From Gammaproteobacteria bacterium (GTDB lineage Bacteria > Pseudomonadota > Gammaproteobacteria > Steroidobacterales > Steroidobacteraceae), in NCBI GenBank assembly GCA_028293725.1, contig JAQGOE010000311.1:1-29344 (forward strand): a DNA stretch of 29,344 nucleotides. The letters are read 5' to 3'. The notes beneath the pieces are model-generated. The model worked only from the letters and a program-made list of their open reading frames with translations, was not told the origin of the DNA and searched no databases. Made by a program: the position numbers and the translations under genes. This document shows, in pieces, positions 21,200 through 29,344 of the stretch. Position 1 is the stretch's first letter; each line of letters opens with the position of its first letter.

Positions 21200-24100
21200 C
21201 TAGAACCGGTAGGCGACGCCCGCCACGTAGGTTCTGCCGTAGGCGCTATAGCCCTCGTTGACGCCGCTCGCGTCCTGACCCACCAGTTGCCCTTGAGCCG
21301 AGGGCAGCAGTGGATTGCCGTTGAGGTATCCGCGCGCGATGGCGTTGGTCAGATTCTTGCCCTCGACGTAGACCTCGAAGCCCCGCAGGAATTTGTAGTG
21401 CGCGCTGGCAGTGAGCCAGGTGAAGGAATCGGAAATGACAGGCCAATTCGGAACTTCCGTGCATTGCGCACACAGGGAGGTATATTTCGCCTGGTAGTCC
21501 CAGGTGACGTCGGCGGAGAACGGCCCCTTGTCGTAGATCAAGCTGACCGATGCGGTGGACGGAGGAACCTGGTTGAAGGCTCCGACCGAGTTGCCGGACT
21601 GATCGTAACCTCTGCTCCAGGTGTGGGTGTACTGCATGTGGGTGCCCAAGCCGTTCTCGAGGAAGTGCTGCCAGGACAGCTCGACACCGGAATAGGTCTC
21701 CTTGTAGCCGTTGGCAGGAGTCGTGATGGTCCAAATGAAGGGAGTTCCCGTAATGCCCGGCGTTCCGGGCGGGCCGCCAACGTATTGGAGGGTGCCGAGA
21801 TCGACGTTGGATTGCGTGCCGGTATAGATATCGTCACGGAGCTTCTTGATGAACACGGCGCCGCTGAGCGCCGAATGGGGTTGGTAGTACCATTCGAGAG
21901 ACAGGTCGGCCTGTTGAGCCTTGATGGGTTTGAGGCCCGCGGTGCCGGAGTAGTAGAGCTGTGGCGTGCCGTTGGATGCGTTGTTGGTCGCATTCGGCGC
22001 CAGTTGATTGAGGTTCGGCCGCGACATGGTCTCGGCCAGTGCGACGCGCGCCTGCAACCGGTCCGGTATGATCCAATAATTCAGGTTGGCGGAAGGTAGG
22101 GCGAGCGTGTAGGTCGATTGAGCGGAAACTGCCTGCGCGGCGCTGTATTGGACGTTCCAGGTCTGAGTGGCGTTCGCAGTTGTCGGCGTCCAGAGCGAGA
22201 CGGGCACCGAGGACGCCGTCAACGCCAAAGTTGAGGTCCGGACCACCCGCACCCCGATATTTCCCGACCAGTTGCTACCCGTGAACTGTCCCTCGACGTA
22301 GAACGAGTGCGTCTTCTCGGTCACATCGTAGGAGTTGAACGGATTCGGTTGCGGGAGTGTCTGGGAGAAATCGAAGGGAGTGAAGGGAGCCTCGCAGTCA
22401 GTGGGATAGGTTTGGCAGTAGAACGGATTCGCCTTGCCGTTGAGGCTTTTCAGGAAGGCGAGCAGCGCCGCCGAGTTCAATTTCGGCAGGGTCGACGGGT
22501 ACGAGCCACCGGCCCCTTGCATGAAATTCGGCGGGCTGGTCATGGAGATGACGTTGAATCCCTGGGAGGCGAAGGAGTAGGGATTGCACTGGATCGGACA
22601 GCCGGCGGTGTTGTAAAGGAAGCCGTATTGTCCGGAGCCATTGGTCCAGTCGTTGCTGCTGTCGGTGCGTTGCTTTTCACGATGAGTCTCGCCAACCCCG
22701 AAGAGCAGTGTGCTGAAGACTCCCGCGTCGGCATTCCAGTGGCCATCGAGGGTAAAGCCCGTGACCTGGTCGTGGACCGAGTAGCCGTTGAGGCCGACAT
22801 AGTGCGTCGACCAGTACTTATTGTCGTTGAGGTAACCGGAGTTCATCAGCGACGTGTAGGAGCAGGAGCCCGGATTGGTCGTGCTCGCCGTCCCAGTCGG
22901 GCAGGTGGTCAGTCCGAGCTGGCTCGGGGGAATCACCACGTTGAGGCTGGGGAGGCTGTGCGGCTGATCGTTCACGATGAGCGTGTCCTCGGCATACGGC
23001 CCGGCCGTGACGAGTCCCGCCGTGACGAACGTGTCAGTGCCGCCCTCGGGCCGGTCGGCCGCCGAGCGATACGCGTCGAAGTCCAGCGTCACCGTCGAAG
23101 TCGGCTTCCAACTGGCTTTCAGCCCATATAGGTAAGTATTGACGTTCCGATTGATCGTGTTGTTGACGATTTCCGGCTGAAAATTGTTGACGGTCACGCC
23201 CGTGACCAGGCCGTTGTTGATGGTCGGATTGGTCCAGGCCGGATTGCCGTTCTGGTCGGTGCCGTACGGGAAATAATAGGACTGGTTGTAACCGATCTGC
23301 GGGTCGCGGAGGCGCGTGTAGAGACCGTCAGCGGTCAGCGTGAACGTGGAGGTCGGCCGCCACTCGAGACTGCCGGAGAGGGCGTCGCGTTTCTTGTCGT
23401 CGAAGACCGATCCGAAGGTGATGCAGCAGGGCGTCACCGACAGCGGTACGGCACCCGGGGTGGTCCCGTCGGAATCGAAGGGATAAAACGCGGGTCCGTA
23501 GATGTTTTGTTGGTAGGCATTCAGCGAATCGGTACGGTTCTTGTTGTCCGAATGGACGCCACCCAATACGAATCCCAGCGTGTTGTCCGCGAAGGTATTT
23601 TCGATGAACGCGGAATACTTGGTTCCGTGCAAGGTGGACATCTGGTTGTAGTCCCCTTCGGCATGTATACCGCCATGCAGCCCGGGACTGTCGAAAGCGC
23701 TTGCAGTACGCAGGTTCACCGTGCCGCCGATCGCCCCCTCGAGCGCCGAGGCTTGCGGGGACTTGAGGACGTCGGCGCCTGAGATGATCTCCGAGGGGAG
23801 CACGTCAAAGGCCAGATCGCGGCCGTCATCGTCGGTGGCGAGAATGCGGTTGTTGAGCGTCGTGATGTTGTACTGCGGCCCCAGGCCGCGAATGGAGATT
23901 TTCTCGCCTTCGCCGCCGGTGGTGCGCGAGATCGTGATGCCTGGCAGATGCTCCAGGGAGTCGGCGACATCATCGTCCGGGAAGCGACCGAGCTCCGTGG
24001 CGTTGATGGAGTCCAGTACGACGCTGGCGTCCTTTTTGATCTCGAGCGACTTCTCGAGACTGGCGCGCATGCCGGTCACGACGACCTCTTCCAGCTGCGG

Positions 24101-24268
24101 GGAGGTCGGGCCAGTCTGTGGGGCCGGCGTCGCGTCCGCGGAGGCTGCGGTGCTGGGGGCAGCATTCGCATTCGCGTCCACGGACGGGTCGGAGGTCGAG
24201 GCGAGTGCGACTCCCACCAGTGCAAACGGCAGGTAGATCGCGGTCAAGGTAGGCTTTAGCCTCAGCAT
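21200..24268 (-). CDS. TonB-dependent outer-membrane receptor, carbohydrate (NagA/Caulobacter) type
   Basis: A 1022-residue receptor. A signal peptide (residues 1-24) precedes an Ala/Pro/Thr linker, then EEVVVTGMRASLEKSLEIKK at 60-79, the signature of the proteobacterial sugar-type receptors. The plug follows (SVVLDSINATELGRFPDDDV, LEHLPGITISRTTGGEGEKI, IRGLGPQYNITTLN). The barrel is full length and ends AGVAYRF, the aromatic C-terminus needed for outer-membrane insertion. Two CC/CxC-like cysteine loops in the extracellular parts (near SVTPCCITFG and TAGCPIQCNP) are unusual for this class. GGGAG-like GGGAGACGAC before ATG 24266-24268 is a good ribosome-binding site. First gene of an operon with agaS and the amidohydrolase, so it probably imports an amino-sugar-containing oligosaccharide (inference). 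Confidence 0.9.
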   Translation of the reverse strand: MLRLKPTLTAIYLPFALVGVALASTSDPSVDANANAAPSTAASADATPAPQTGPTSPQLEEVVVTGMRASLEKSLEIKKDASVVLDSINATELGRFPDDDVADSLEHLPGITISRTTGGEGEKISIRGLGPQYNITTLNNRILATDDDGRDLAFDVLPSEIISGADVLKSPQASALEGAIGGTVNLRTASAFDSPGLHGGIHAEGDYNQMSTLHGTKYSAFIENTFADNTLGFVLGGVHSDNKNRTDSLNAYQQNIYGPAFYPFDSDGTTPGAVPLSVTPCCITFGSVFDDKKRDALSGSLEWRPTSTFTLTADGLYTRLRDPQIGYNQSYYFPYGTDQNGNPAWTNPTINNGLVTGVTVNNFQPEIVNNTINRNVNTYLYGLKASWKPTSTVTLDFDAYRSAADRPEGGTDTFVTAGLVTAGPYAEDTLIVNDQPHSLPSLNVVIPPSQLGLTTCPTGTASTTNPGSCSYTSLMNSGYLNDNKYWSTHYVGLNGYSVHDQVTGFTLDGHWNADAGVFSTLLFGVGETHREKQRTDSSNDWTNGSGQYGFLYNTAGCPIQCNPYSFASQGFNVISMTSPPNFMQGAGGSYPSTLPKLNSAALLAFLKSLNGKANPFYCQTYPTDCEAPFTPFDFSQTLPQPNPFNSYDVTEKTHSFYVEGQFTGSNWSGNIGVRVVRTSTLALTASSVPVSLWTPTTANATQTWNVQYSAAQAVSAQSTYTLALPSANLNYWIIPDRLQARVALAETMSRPNLNQLAPNATNNASNGTPQLYYSGTAGLKPIKAQQADLSLEWYYQPHSALSGAVFIKKLRDDIYTGTQSNVDLGTLQYVGGPPGTPGITGTPFIWTITTPANGYKETYSGVELSWQHFLENGLGTHMQYTHTWSRGYDQSGNSVGAFNQVPPSTASVSLIYDKGPFSADVTWDYQAKYTSLCAQCTEVPNWPVISDSFTWLTASAHYKFLRGFEVYVEGKNLTNAIARGYLNGNPLLPSAQGQLVGQDASGVNEGYSAYGRTYVAGVAYRF

Positions 24269-24390
24269 GCGTCGTCTCCCAGTAACTTATTTGCTATCGG
24301 TTTCGAAGCGAAAGACAATCGCACCGAAACGCAAGACCCACAGGCAACCGAAAGGGTTTATTGAAAAGTATTGACAATTCAATGCCCCTA

Positions 24391-24432
24391 ATTTCTTTCG
24401 ATTTATTTCGTTTCATATTATTATTTATTTCG
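24391..24432 (+). promoter_or_regulatory. Pentamer-repeat operator of AgaR/DeoR type
   Basis: Read in steps of five from 24391 the sequence is ATTTC-TTTCG-ATTTA-TTTCG-TTTCA, then a further TTTCG at 24428-24432. The E. coli AgaR site is described as tandem TTTCR/TTTYR pentamers, and this stretch has the same build. It lies between the AgaR-like regulator gene and the agaS-containing operon. Motif recall is from memory; a matrix scan would settle it. Confidence 0.5.
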
Positions 24433-24464
24433 ATCATGTCAAGAGCGCAATGCAAAGCGACGGT

Positions 24465-24476
24465 TTTCGACCGAAA
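24465..24476. promoter_or_regulatory. TTTCG-AC-CGAAA inverted repeat
   Basis: Perfect 5-bp arms TTTCG (24465-24469) and CGAAA (24472-24476) around two bases, about 250 bp before the DeoR start and close to the pentamer repeat. It could be a second regulator half-site pair, possibly for autoregulation. Confidence 0.35.
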
Positions 24477-24721
24477 CGGGTGCCCCCGTTCGTTCACCGT
24501 ACTTCTGGCCTCGCGCGGGCGCCGCCTTTCGGGCCGGGGCCCGAGGGGCTCATCAATTCAGACACCGTGCCTGTTGGTGTGATGGCACTCGAGGATACGT
24601 CGGCGCGGATTGAAGGGGACGCGAACCTGCATGTGTGCGTTTCGTGCGTCGGCCGCATGTATCATTCGATCGGCTAGCGGGCGTGCGTACTGCCCTGCAC
24701 TGTCAAGACGAGCAAGATTCC

Positions 24722-25558
24722 ATGCAGCACATCGGTAGCGACTTCACCCAACAGGCCGCGATAGAGCCCGGCGATGCCGAGGTTGAGCCTGATCTTCTGA
24801 TCGCGGAACGCCGTCATCGGATCGTGGATCTGCTTCGTGACCAGGGCCGGGTCACAGTGGACGCCTTGGCGCATCGCTTCGTCACGTCCCCCGTCACGAT
24901 TCGGAACGACCTTTCCACCCTCGAGAAATCGGGTGTCCTGGAGCGAACTCATGGCGGGGCCGTGTTACCGCGTGACGATGAGGATCCACCGCTCGCGGTC
25001 AAGAGAACGCTGCATCACGCCGAGAAGGTCCGGATCGCCAAGGTGGCCGCCGCCCTCATCCAGGACGGCGAGACGATCGTGCTCGATTCCGGTACGACCA
25101 CTGCCGAAATCGCCAAGCAGATTCGCAAGCTCGAAGTCCGTTCGATCAACGTGATCACCAACGCCTTGAATGTCGCCATGCTGCTCGCCGATGTGCCGGC
25201 GGTACGGTTGATCATGCCCGGAGGAATTCTGCGGCCGGAATCGAACTCCCTGTCGGGACACATGGCCGAGGCGGCCCTCGGCAGTCTCCAGGCGGATCGC
25301 CTGTTTCTGGGCGCCGATGGCCTCGATCCGAGCCGCGGCGTCATGACACCTCATCTGCCCGAGGCGGAGCTCAATGCGAAGATGATCGCGATCTCGCGGC
25401 AGGTGATCGTGGTGGCCGATTCATCCAAGCTGATGAGAAGAAACATCTCGCTCATCGCCCGGGTCGAGCAGTTGCATATGCTGATCACCGACGCCGGTGC
25501 GAATCCCGCTGCCGTTGAAGAATTGCGCAGTCGCGGGGTCGAAGTGACACTCGCCTGA
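24722..25558 (+). CDS. DeoR-family transcriptional regulator (AgaR-like)
   Basis: From ATG 24722 the product has 278 residues; GTG 24635 would add 29 unconserved ones. After a 25-residue acidic lead comes the DeoR helix-turn-helix: ERRHRIVDLLRDQGRVTVDA, PVTIRNDLSTLEKSGVLERT, HGGAVL. The C-terminal DeoRC sensor domain, related to ribose-5-phosphate isomerase-type folds, shows LDSGTTTAEIA (phosphate-binding loop), NALNVAMLL, MPGGILRPESNSLSGHMAE, FLGADGLDPSRGVMTPHLPE and VVADSSK. The 'TPHLPEAELNAKM' stretch is close to AgaR of the GalNAc regulon. Members of this family usually repress and are released by a sugar phosphate, here possibly an amino-sugar 6-phosphate made upstream of AgaS. It leads a two-gene transcript with the oxidoreductase (12-bp gap). 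Confidence 0.88.
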   Translation: MQHIGSDFTQQAAIEPGDAEVEPDLLIAERRHRIVDLLRDQGRVTVDALAHRFVTSPVTIRNDLSTLEKSGVLERTHGGAVLPRDDEDPPLAVKRTLHHAEKVRIAKVAAALIQDGETIVLDSGTTTAEIAKQIRKLEVRSINVITNALNVAMLLADVPAVRLIMPGGILRPESNSLSGHMAEAALGSLQADRLFLGADGLDPSRGVMTPHLPEAELNAKMIAISRQVIVVADSSKLMRRNISLIARVEQLHMLITDAGANPAAVEELRSRGVEVTLA

Positions 25559-25570
25559 GTTGCGACGAGT

Positions 25571-27517
25571 TTGACTAAGCCAGTTACTCCAGTTGCGGGG
25601 GACCGCGCCCTCGGAATGGATACTCCGATCACGCGGCGTGACTTTCTGGGCTCAACACTCCTTGCGTCTGGCGCGACGCTCCTCGCCGAACGCGCGCCGG
25701 CTGAGATGCTCGCTACTTCTTCGGGCGACGAGCTTACTGGCTATGGGGGAGTCGGTGACTACGCGTCATCCAACGGGAATACGCGTGAGGTCCTGTTGGC
25801 GGGCCACAGGATGCGCGACGGCGCGTTTGACCCGTTGCCTGCCGATATGATCGATCTTGACGAAAAGTATGATTGCGTGGTGGTTGGCGGGGGGATCAGC
25901 GGACTCGCCGCCGCACTGGCTTTTGTGCGCCAAGCGGGCCCGCGCAGTAAGGTGTTGGTCCTCGAAAACCATCCCATTTTCGGCGGCGAGGCCAAGCGGA
26001 ATGAGTTCGAGGTCGACGGCCAGCGACTCATCGCGCACCAGGGGTCCGCGATCTATTTCGTTCCCTATCCGCACAGCTTCTTCGCCAAGTTCTACGATTC
26101 GATCGGGCTGGACATGCCCCGGTTGGAGTATCAACGCTGGGGTGGGCCGGGGAAGGAGATGGCTCTGGGGCGGACTCCCTACGATTCAGCTGGGTTGAGT
26201 ACCGGCGAATATGGTTTTTGGTTCGGGGCGGCTCAGGGGCAGAAAGACGGTTTGTGGCTGATGGATCCGATCCGCAAGGGGCTGCGAGGGGCGCCGGTTT
26301 CGGAGAGCGTGCGAAGCGAGCTCATGCGTTGGTACGGTGACGCGGATGCTGCAGGGGCGGGCGCGGGAGCGAAGAATCCCCATCCACGCTATGAGGGCGA
26401 CGAAATCTCGCGTCATCTCGACTCCATCACGCTGGAGCAACACTACATCGAGCGTTTCGGGATTGGTAAGGAAACTATTCGCCGGTTTCTCTCGACCGAA
26501 GGGGGCGCCTATGGTTTGGGGCCGGATGCCCTTTCGGCGTACAGCGATTATGCGTTCGAGATGCTCCATCCGTTTGGGGATGAATCCGAGTCCGCCCAGA
26601 TGTTTCCGGGTGGCAACGCCGGGATCGCCCGTTTGATGGTCAAGACGCTCATACCCGCAGCGATAGAGGGAGAGCACTCGATCGAGGGTGTGCACAAGGG
26701 GCGAGTTCGATTCGAGGCGCTGGACACTGCGGAGTCCGCCGCTCGGATCCGACTGTCCTCTACGGTCGTCTCCGTGTGTCACGACGGTGATCCGGCGAAG
26801 GCAGATTGGCTGTCGATTGCCTACAGCAGGGGCGGAAAGGTCTATCGCGTGAAGGCCCGCTCGGCCGTGATGGCCGGTGGGAGCTGGACCTCCAAGCACG
26901 TCATCAATGATCTTCCCGCCGCGCATTCGAATGCCTACGCGCAGTTTTATCGCTCGCCCTGTTTGATGGCCAATGTCGCCGTGCGCAACTGGCGCTTTCT
27001 GCAGAAACTGGGGATCACCGGCTGCCGATGGTTCGACGGGTTTGGCAGCGAGTTCAGCGTCTATCGCAAGGCCGTTATCGGGGATGCGGACCAAACCCTA
27101 TCGCCGGATTCGCCAGTCGTACTGACTCTCAAGGTGCTGTTTCCCTCGCCAGGCCTGTCGACGCAGGAACAGGGAATCCGCGGTCGCGCGGAGCTTCTGG
27201 CAACGCCGTTTCGAGAGTACGAGCGGCGCATCCGGGAGCAGTTCACGCGAATGTTTGCTGCCTCCGGATTCGATGCCCGGCGCGACATCGCCGCCATCAT
27301 TCTGAATCGCTGGGGTCACGCCTATCTCAGTCCGCAACCCGGATTCTTCTTCGGAAAAGACGGCAAGCCCGCTCCCCGTGAGGTGTTGCGTAGCCTGCCG
27401 TTCGGTCGAATCGCTTTCGCCAACACGGACCTCGCGGGCGCGATGGATCATCGCTGCTCCATCCTGGAGGCGCAGCGGGCAGTCAATCAGTTGATGGACC
27501 AGGTGTTGACGTCCTGA
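25571..27517 (+). CDS. Tat-exported FAD-dependent oxidoreductase (spermidine dehydrogenase-like)
   Basis: A 648-residue protein from TTG 25571, or 633 from ATG 25616. The twin-arginine signal is ALGMDTPITRRDFLGSTLLA with Arg22-Arg23. I favour the upstream start because the 'LGM-D-x-x-I-T-R-R-D-F-L' stretch before the arginines is typical of relatives such as the Pseudomonas spermidine dehydrogenase SpdH, although neither start has a good ribosome-binding site. The FAD-binding Rossmann motif is VVVGGGISGLAAAL (about 103-116), followed by VLVLENHPIFGGEAKRNEF with the ribose-binding Glu. The C-terminal region has RWGHAYLSPQPGFF and GRIAFANTDLAGAMDHRCSI, which closes the FAD site. It acts in the periplasm, oxidising an amine, sugar or alcohol; its placement with the AgaR-like regulator suggests an amino-sugar-related substrate (inference). 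Confidence 0.82.
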   Translation: MTKPVTPVAGDRALGMDTPITRRDFLGSTLLASGATLLAERAPAEMLATSSGDELTGYGGVGDYASSNGNTREVLLAGHRMRDGAFDPLPADMIDLDEKYDCVVVGGGISGLAAALAFVRQAGPRSKVLVLENHPIFGGEAKRNEFEVDGQRLIAHQGSAIYFVPYPHSFFAKFYDSIGLDMPRLEYQRWGGPGKEMALGRTPYDSAGLSTGEYGFWFGAAQGQKDGLWLMDPIRKGLRGAPVSESVRSELMRWYGDADAAGAGAGAKNPHPRYEGDEISRHLDSITLEQHYIERFGIGKETIRRFLSTEGGAYGLGPDALSAYSDYAFEMLHPFGDESESAQMFPGGNAGIARLMVKTLIPAAIEGEHSIEGVHKGRVRFEALDTAESAARIRLSSTVVSVCHDGDPAKADWLSIAYSRGGKVYRVKARSAVMAGGSWTSKHVINDLPAAHSNAYAQFYRSPCLMANVAVRNWRFLQKLGITGCRWFDGFGSEFSVYRKAVIGDADQTLSPDSPVVLTLKVLFPSPGLSTQEQGIRGRAELLATPFREYERRIREQFTRMFAASGFDARRDIAAIILNRWGHAYLSPQPGFFFGKDGKPAPREVLRSLPFGRIAFANTDLAGAMDHRCSILEAQRAVNQLMDQVLTS

Positions 27518-27552
27518 CGGTGATTGACCGCCGCTGCTAGCCGGGCTGCTCT

Positions 27553-29344
27553 CTACTGTTCGTATGCTCCGATATTGATCTCGCCATTGACAGTGCGGGG
27601 ATTGCCGGCGAAGTCGACCGTGCCGTTTACGCCTGCGCCAAGTACCACGCCTGTGCCGACAGCGGGCGACGTAGATGATACATCGAGGTTCGGCGTGGTT
27701 AGGCTGAGGAACTGGGGATTGGCGAAGTGGCTGTCCGGGTTCGGGTCCTTGCCGGTGCCGGATTGGTACTTCGCGAAGCCGGTATAGTACTTCCCGTTCC
27801 AGATCCACTGTGCGTCGGCGGCATCGGTGGAGTAGTAGAGGTTGTAATCCACGTCGACGGGATTGCTTTCCGAAGAGGTGTAATTGTTGAAGAACAGGTC
27901 CTGGCTGCCGGCGTATACAATGTTGTCCTTGAAGACATTGTTCGTGGCGTAGTACTGCACCTGGAATTCGCCCGAGCCCGTCTGCTGGGTGTCGTTGTTG
28001 TACAGCGTGTTGTTGACGATGGTGCAGTGATCGGTACCGCCGCGTTTGCTGTCATAACCACCGATCGATATGCCATTGGAATTTCCGGCATAAATGAGAT
28101 TATTGCGCAGCGTGATATAGCTGGTGAGCTTGCCGCTGTGCTCGCTGGCGAGTTCGACGTTCAGATCGGTATTGTGGACGGTGTTGCGCTCGATGAGGAT
28201 ATTGGTGCCTCCATCGACGTAAATGCCGTCGGCCGCATACACATTGCCATAATCGGGGTTGCCGTAGGAGGTGATGTTGTAGACGGTGTTGCCGGAGATG
28301 ACGCCGTTGCGCGCTTGGTCGTAGGCCGTTTGGGGCGAGGTTTTTTCGAAGCCGATGGCGTCGATGCCGATATTGTTGTTGTCGTGGATCAGGTTGCCGC
28401 TCACGGTGAAGTTTTCGACGTTGCCGTTCAGGGTGACGGTCTCGCTGCAGCCGGTTTTATTGTGGTCGACCTCATTACCGCTGATGACCAGGTTGTTGAT
28501 CGACGCCGGAGCCTGGGTGCCGTAGATCGCGATTCCGAGCGCGTCGCTGGCGCAGTTATTGGCGTTGGCGGGCGCGGTGGTGGTGATGTTGTGAACATGG
28601 TTGCTCAACAACTGAATGAAGTTGTCGGCACCGCTCACGTAGATGCCGACGGGCACCTGAGAGTCGCTGCTGGAGGTGAAGTTGCGGATCTCGAGCCCAC
28701 TGACGGTGATGTAGTCGTGACCGCTGATATTGAAGAGGCCGGATTGGCCGCTGACCACTTTGAGTCCGGTACCGTCGATGACGGCGAGCTCGCCCGGATA
28801 GCTCTGGAACGTGATGCTGCCGGCCGACGCCGAGCCGGACGCCGCGGGGGTAACGGCCTCGTTGTAAACGCCGGCGCGGATGTTGGCGGTGTCGCCCGCT
28901 TTTACGGTCGTGGCGGCATGCTGGATGGTTCGCCACGGAGCAGACATTGTGCCCGCGTTGGTGTCGTTGCCTGTCTGGGAGACGTAGTAGGCGATGCCGC
29001 TCGCGAGGCTAACGAGGGCGGACTCTGGATGCTGCGGGTCGTCTGTAAGACGTGCGGTAATGACAAGCCGAAATGGGTGCGGAAGAGTGGCCGGGGCGGT
29101 GTAGACGCCCGCCGGAGTGATTGTGCCTGTTGCGGCGGAACCGCCTGCGATGCCATTCACTTCCCAGGTAACCGCCTCGGCGGTCGAAAGTGAATAGTGG
29201 ACCTGTCCGCGAAGCTGAACCGCGGCTGCCGCTGGCGAGACGGTAAAGCGGTGAGTTGGGGCTCCGACGGAGTGGCTGTCGTCGGTGGCTACCTGGGCCT
29301 GGACCGCTTGGATTGTCCCCAAGAGGATGGCGCCGCAGAGGAGG
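27553..29344 (-). CDS. Exported right-handed parallel beta-helix protein (5' end outside window)
   Basis: The frame is open to the right edge; TTG 29320-29322 is the first in-frame start, but seven residues before it (LLCGAIL) continue the hydrophobic core of a signal peptide that ends ...VQA, so the real start lies beyond the window. About 596 residues are visible. An N-terminal Ig-like/beta-sandwich part (HRFTVSPAAAAVQLRGQVHY, then WEVNGIAGG) precedes YYVSQTGNDTNAGTMSAPWR, the usual opening of a DUF1565/pectate-lyase-like beta-helix. After that come about a dozen coils of the form 'N-x-V-x-x-N-x-I/V' (VISGNEVDHN, VSGNLIHDNN, VISGNTVYNI, LIERNTVHNT, LRNNLIYAGN, IVNNTLYNND, FKDNIVYAG) and a terminal FAGNPRTVNGEINIGAYEQ cap. 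Such proteins are polysaccharide lyases, epimerases or glycan-binding factors; catalytic residues cannot be placed by eye. It is convergent with the oxidoreductase gene. Confidence 0.82.
   Translation of the reverse strand, partial: LLCGAILLGTIQAVQAQVATDDSHSVGAPTHRFTVSPAAAAVQLRGQVHYSLSTAEAVTWEVNGIAGGSAATGTITPAGVYTAPATLPHPFRLVITARLTDDPQHPESALVSLASGIAYYVSQTGNDTNAGTMSAPWRTIQHAATTVKAGDTANIRAGVYNEAVTPAASGSASAGSITFQSYPGELAVIDGTGLKVVSGQSGLFNISGHDYITVSGLEIRNFTSSSDSQVPVGIYVSGADNFIQLLSNHVHNITTTAPANANNCASDALGIAIYGTQAPASINNLVISGNEVDHNKTGCSETVTLNGNVENFTVSGNLIHDNNNIGIDAIGFEKTSPQTAYDQARNGVISGNTVYNITSYGNPDYGNVYAADGIYVDGGTNILIERNTVHNTDLNVELASEHSGKLTSYITLRNNLIYAGNSNGISIGGYDSKRGGTDHCTIVNNTLYNNDTQQTGSGEFQVQYYATNNVFKDNIVYAGSQDLFFNNYTSSESNPVDVDYNLYYSTDAADAQWIWNGKYYTGFAKYQSGTGKDPNPDSHFANPQFLSLTTPNLDVSSTSPAVGTGVVLGAGVNGTVDFAGNPRTVNGEINIGAYEQ

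Larger units (their letters stand above)
24269..24721. promoter_or_regulatory. Divergent control region between the TonB receptor operon and the DeoR operon
   Basis: 453 bp with no gene. Its middle (about 24355-24460) is very AT-rich against GC-rich surroundings. TTTCG or its complement CGAAA recurs at 24301, 24309, 24325, 24349, 24396, 24406, 24428, 24465 and 24472. A perfect -35 hexamer TTGACA is at 24371-24376 (+ strand), without a good -10 at 17 bp. The right third (24480-24721) is GC-rich and shows no motif that I recognise; the weak ORFs in it are not convincing. Confidence 0.55.

Noticed and set aside
21113..23131. Two plus-strand ORFs (328 and 274 codons) opposite the TonB receptor gene
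   Set aside because: Antisense shadows without start-site support or motifs.
27727..29193. 488-codon ORF on the plus strand
   Set aside because: Exact shadow of the beta-helix gene; the Val/Gly/Asp-rich translation is the complement of the Asn-rich repeat codons and has no independent signal.
1..29344. tRNA, rRNA, CRISPR array, insertion sequence, phage or integron features
   Set aside because: Looked for and not seen; no repeats of the needed regularity, no transposase or integrase reading frames.

Overview
The window is 29.3 kb of high-GC, densely coding DNA from a Gram-negative proteobacterium. It contains a NagA/Caulobacter-type TonB-dependent receptor, periplasmic and Tat-exported enzymes, a c-type dihaem oxidoreductase and LigF-like glutathione transferases. 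A Steroidobacteraceae/Xanthomonadales-like or sphingomonad-like source would fit, but the sequence does not settle the lineage. I see no rRNA, tRNA, CRISPR, insertion sequence or integrase; nearly everything is metabolic or regulatory.

Layout. 1-1384: the end of a small WYL-like protein, then a TetR regulator divergent from a four-helix membrane protein. 1451-3685: a dyad-preceded pair encoding a B12-type radical SAM protein and a monotopic sugar-phosphate transferase. 3689-6313: a secreted lipase-like hydrolase behind a TATAAT promoter and an 8-codon leader ORF, convergent with a dihaem (DHOR) oxidoreductase. 6343-14638: an AraC regulator, divergent from a six-gene operon with overlapping or nearly touching genes. 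14649-18904: a second catabolic block of two LigD-like SDRs and three LigF-like GSTs, split into two divergent transcripts. 18906-27517: a carbohydrate locus with an AgaR-like DeoR regulator and a Tat oxidoreductase on one side of a shared control region, and a TonB receptor, AgaS and a periplasmic amidohydrolase on the other. 27553-29344: an exported right-handed beta-helix protein whose start lies beyond the window.

The most unusual part is the operon 7573-14638. Its first two products look like the two catalytic subunits of phenylphosphate synthase: a His-bearing phosphotransfer subunit and an ATP-grasp subunit, together a split PEP synthase. The next three are a complete biotin-dependent carboxylase (carrier, biotin carboxylase, carboxyltransferase), and the last is a NagD-like HAD phosphatase. 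Phenol carboxylation normally pairs phenylphosphate synthase with a UbiD-type carboxylase, and none is present here. The carboxyltransferase keeps the metal and carbamyl-lysine signature of pyruvate carboxylase, but the arginine that holds the pyruvate carboxylate appears to be replaced. My inference is an ATP-driven phosphorylate, carboxylate and dephosphorylate route for an uncharged ketone, enol or phenol-like substrate, controlled by the divergent AraC protein through a 22-bp-spaced direct repeat. The neighbouring SDR/GST block may feed it, for example by glutathione-dependent ether or epoxide cleavage; that link rests on position and on a weak shared sequence motif only.
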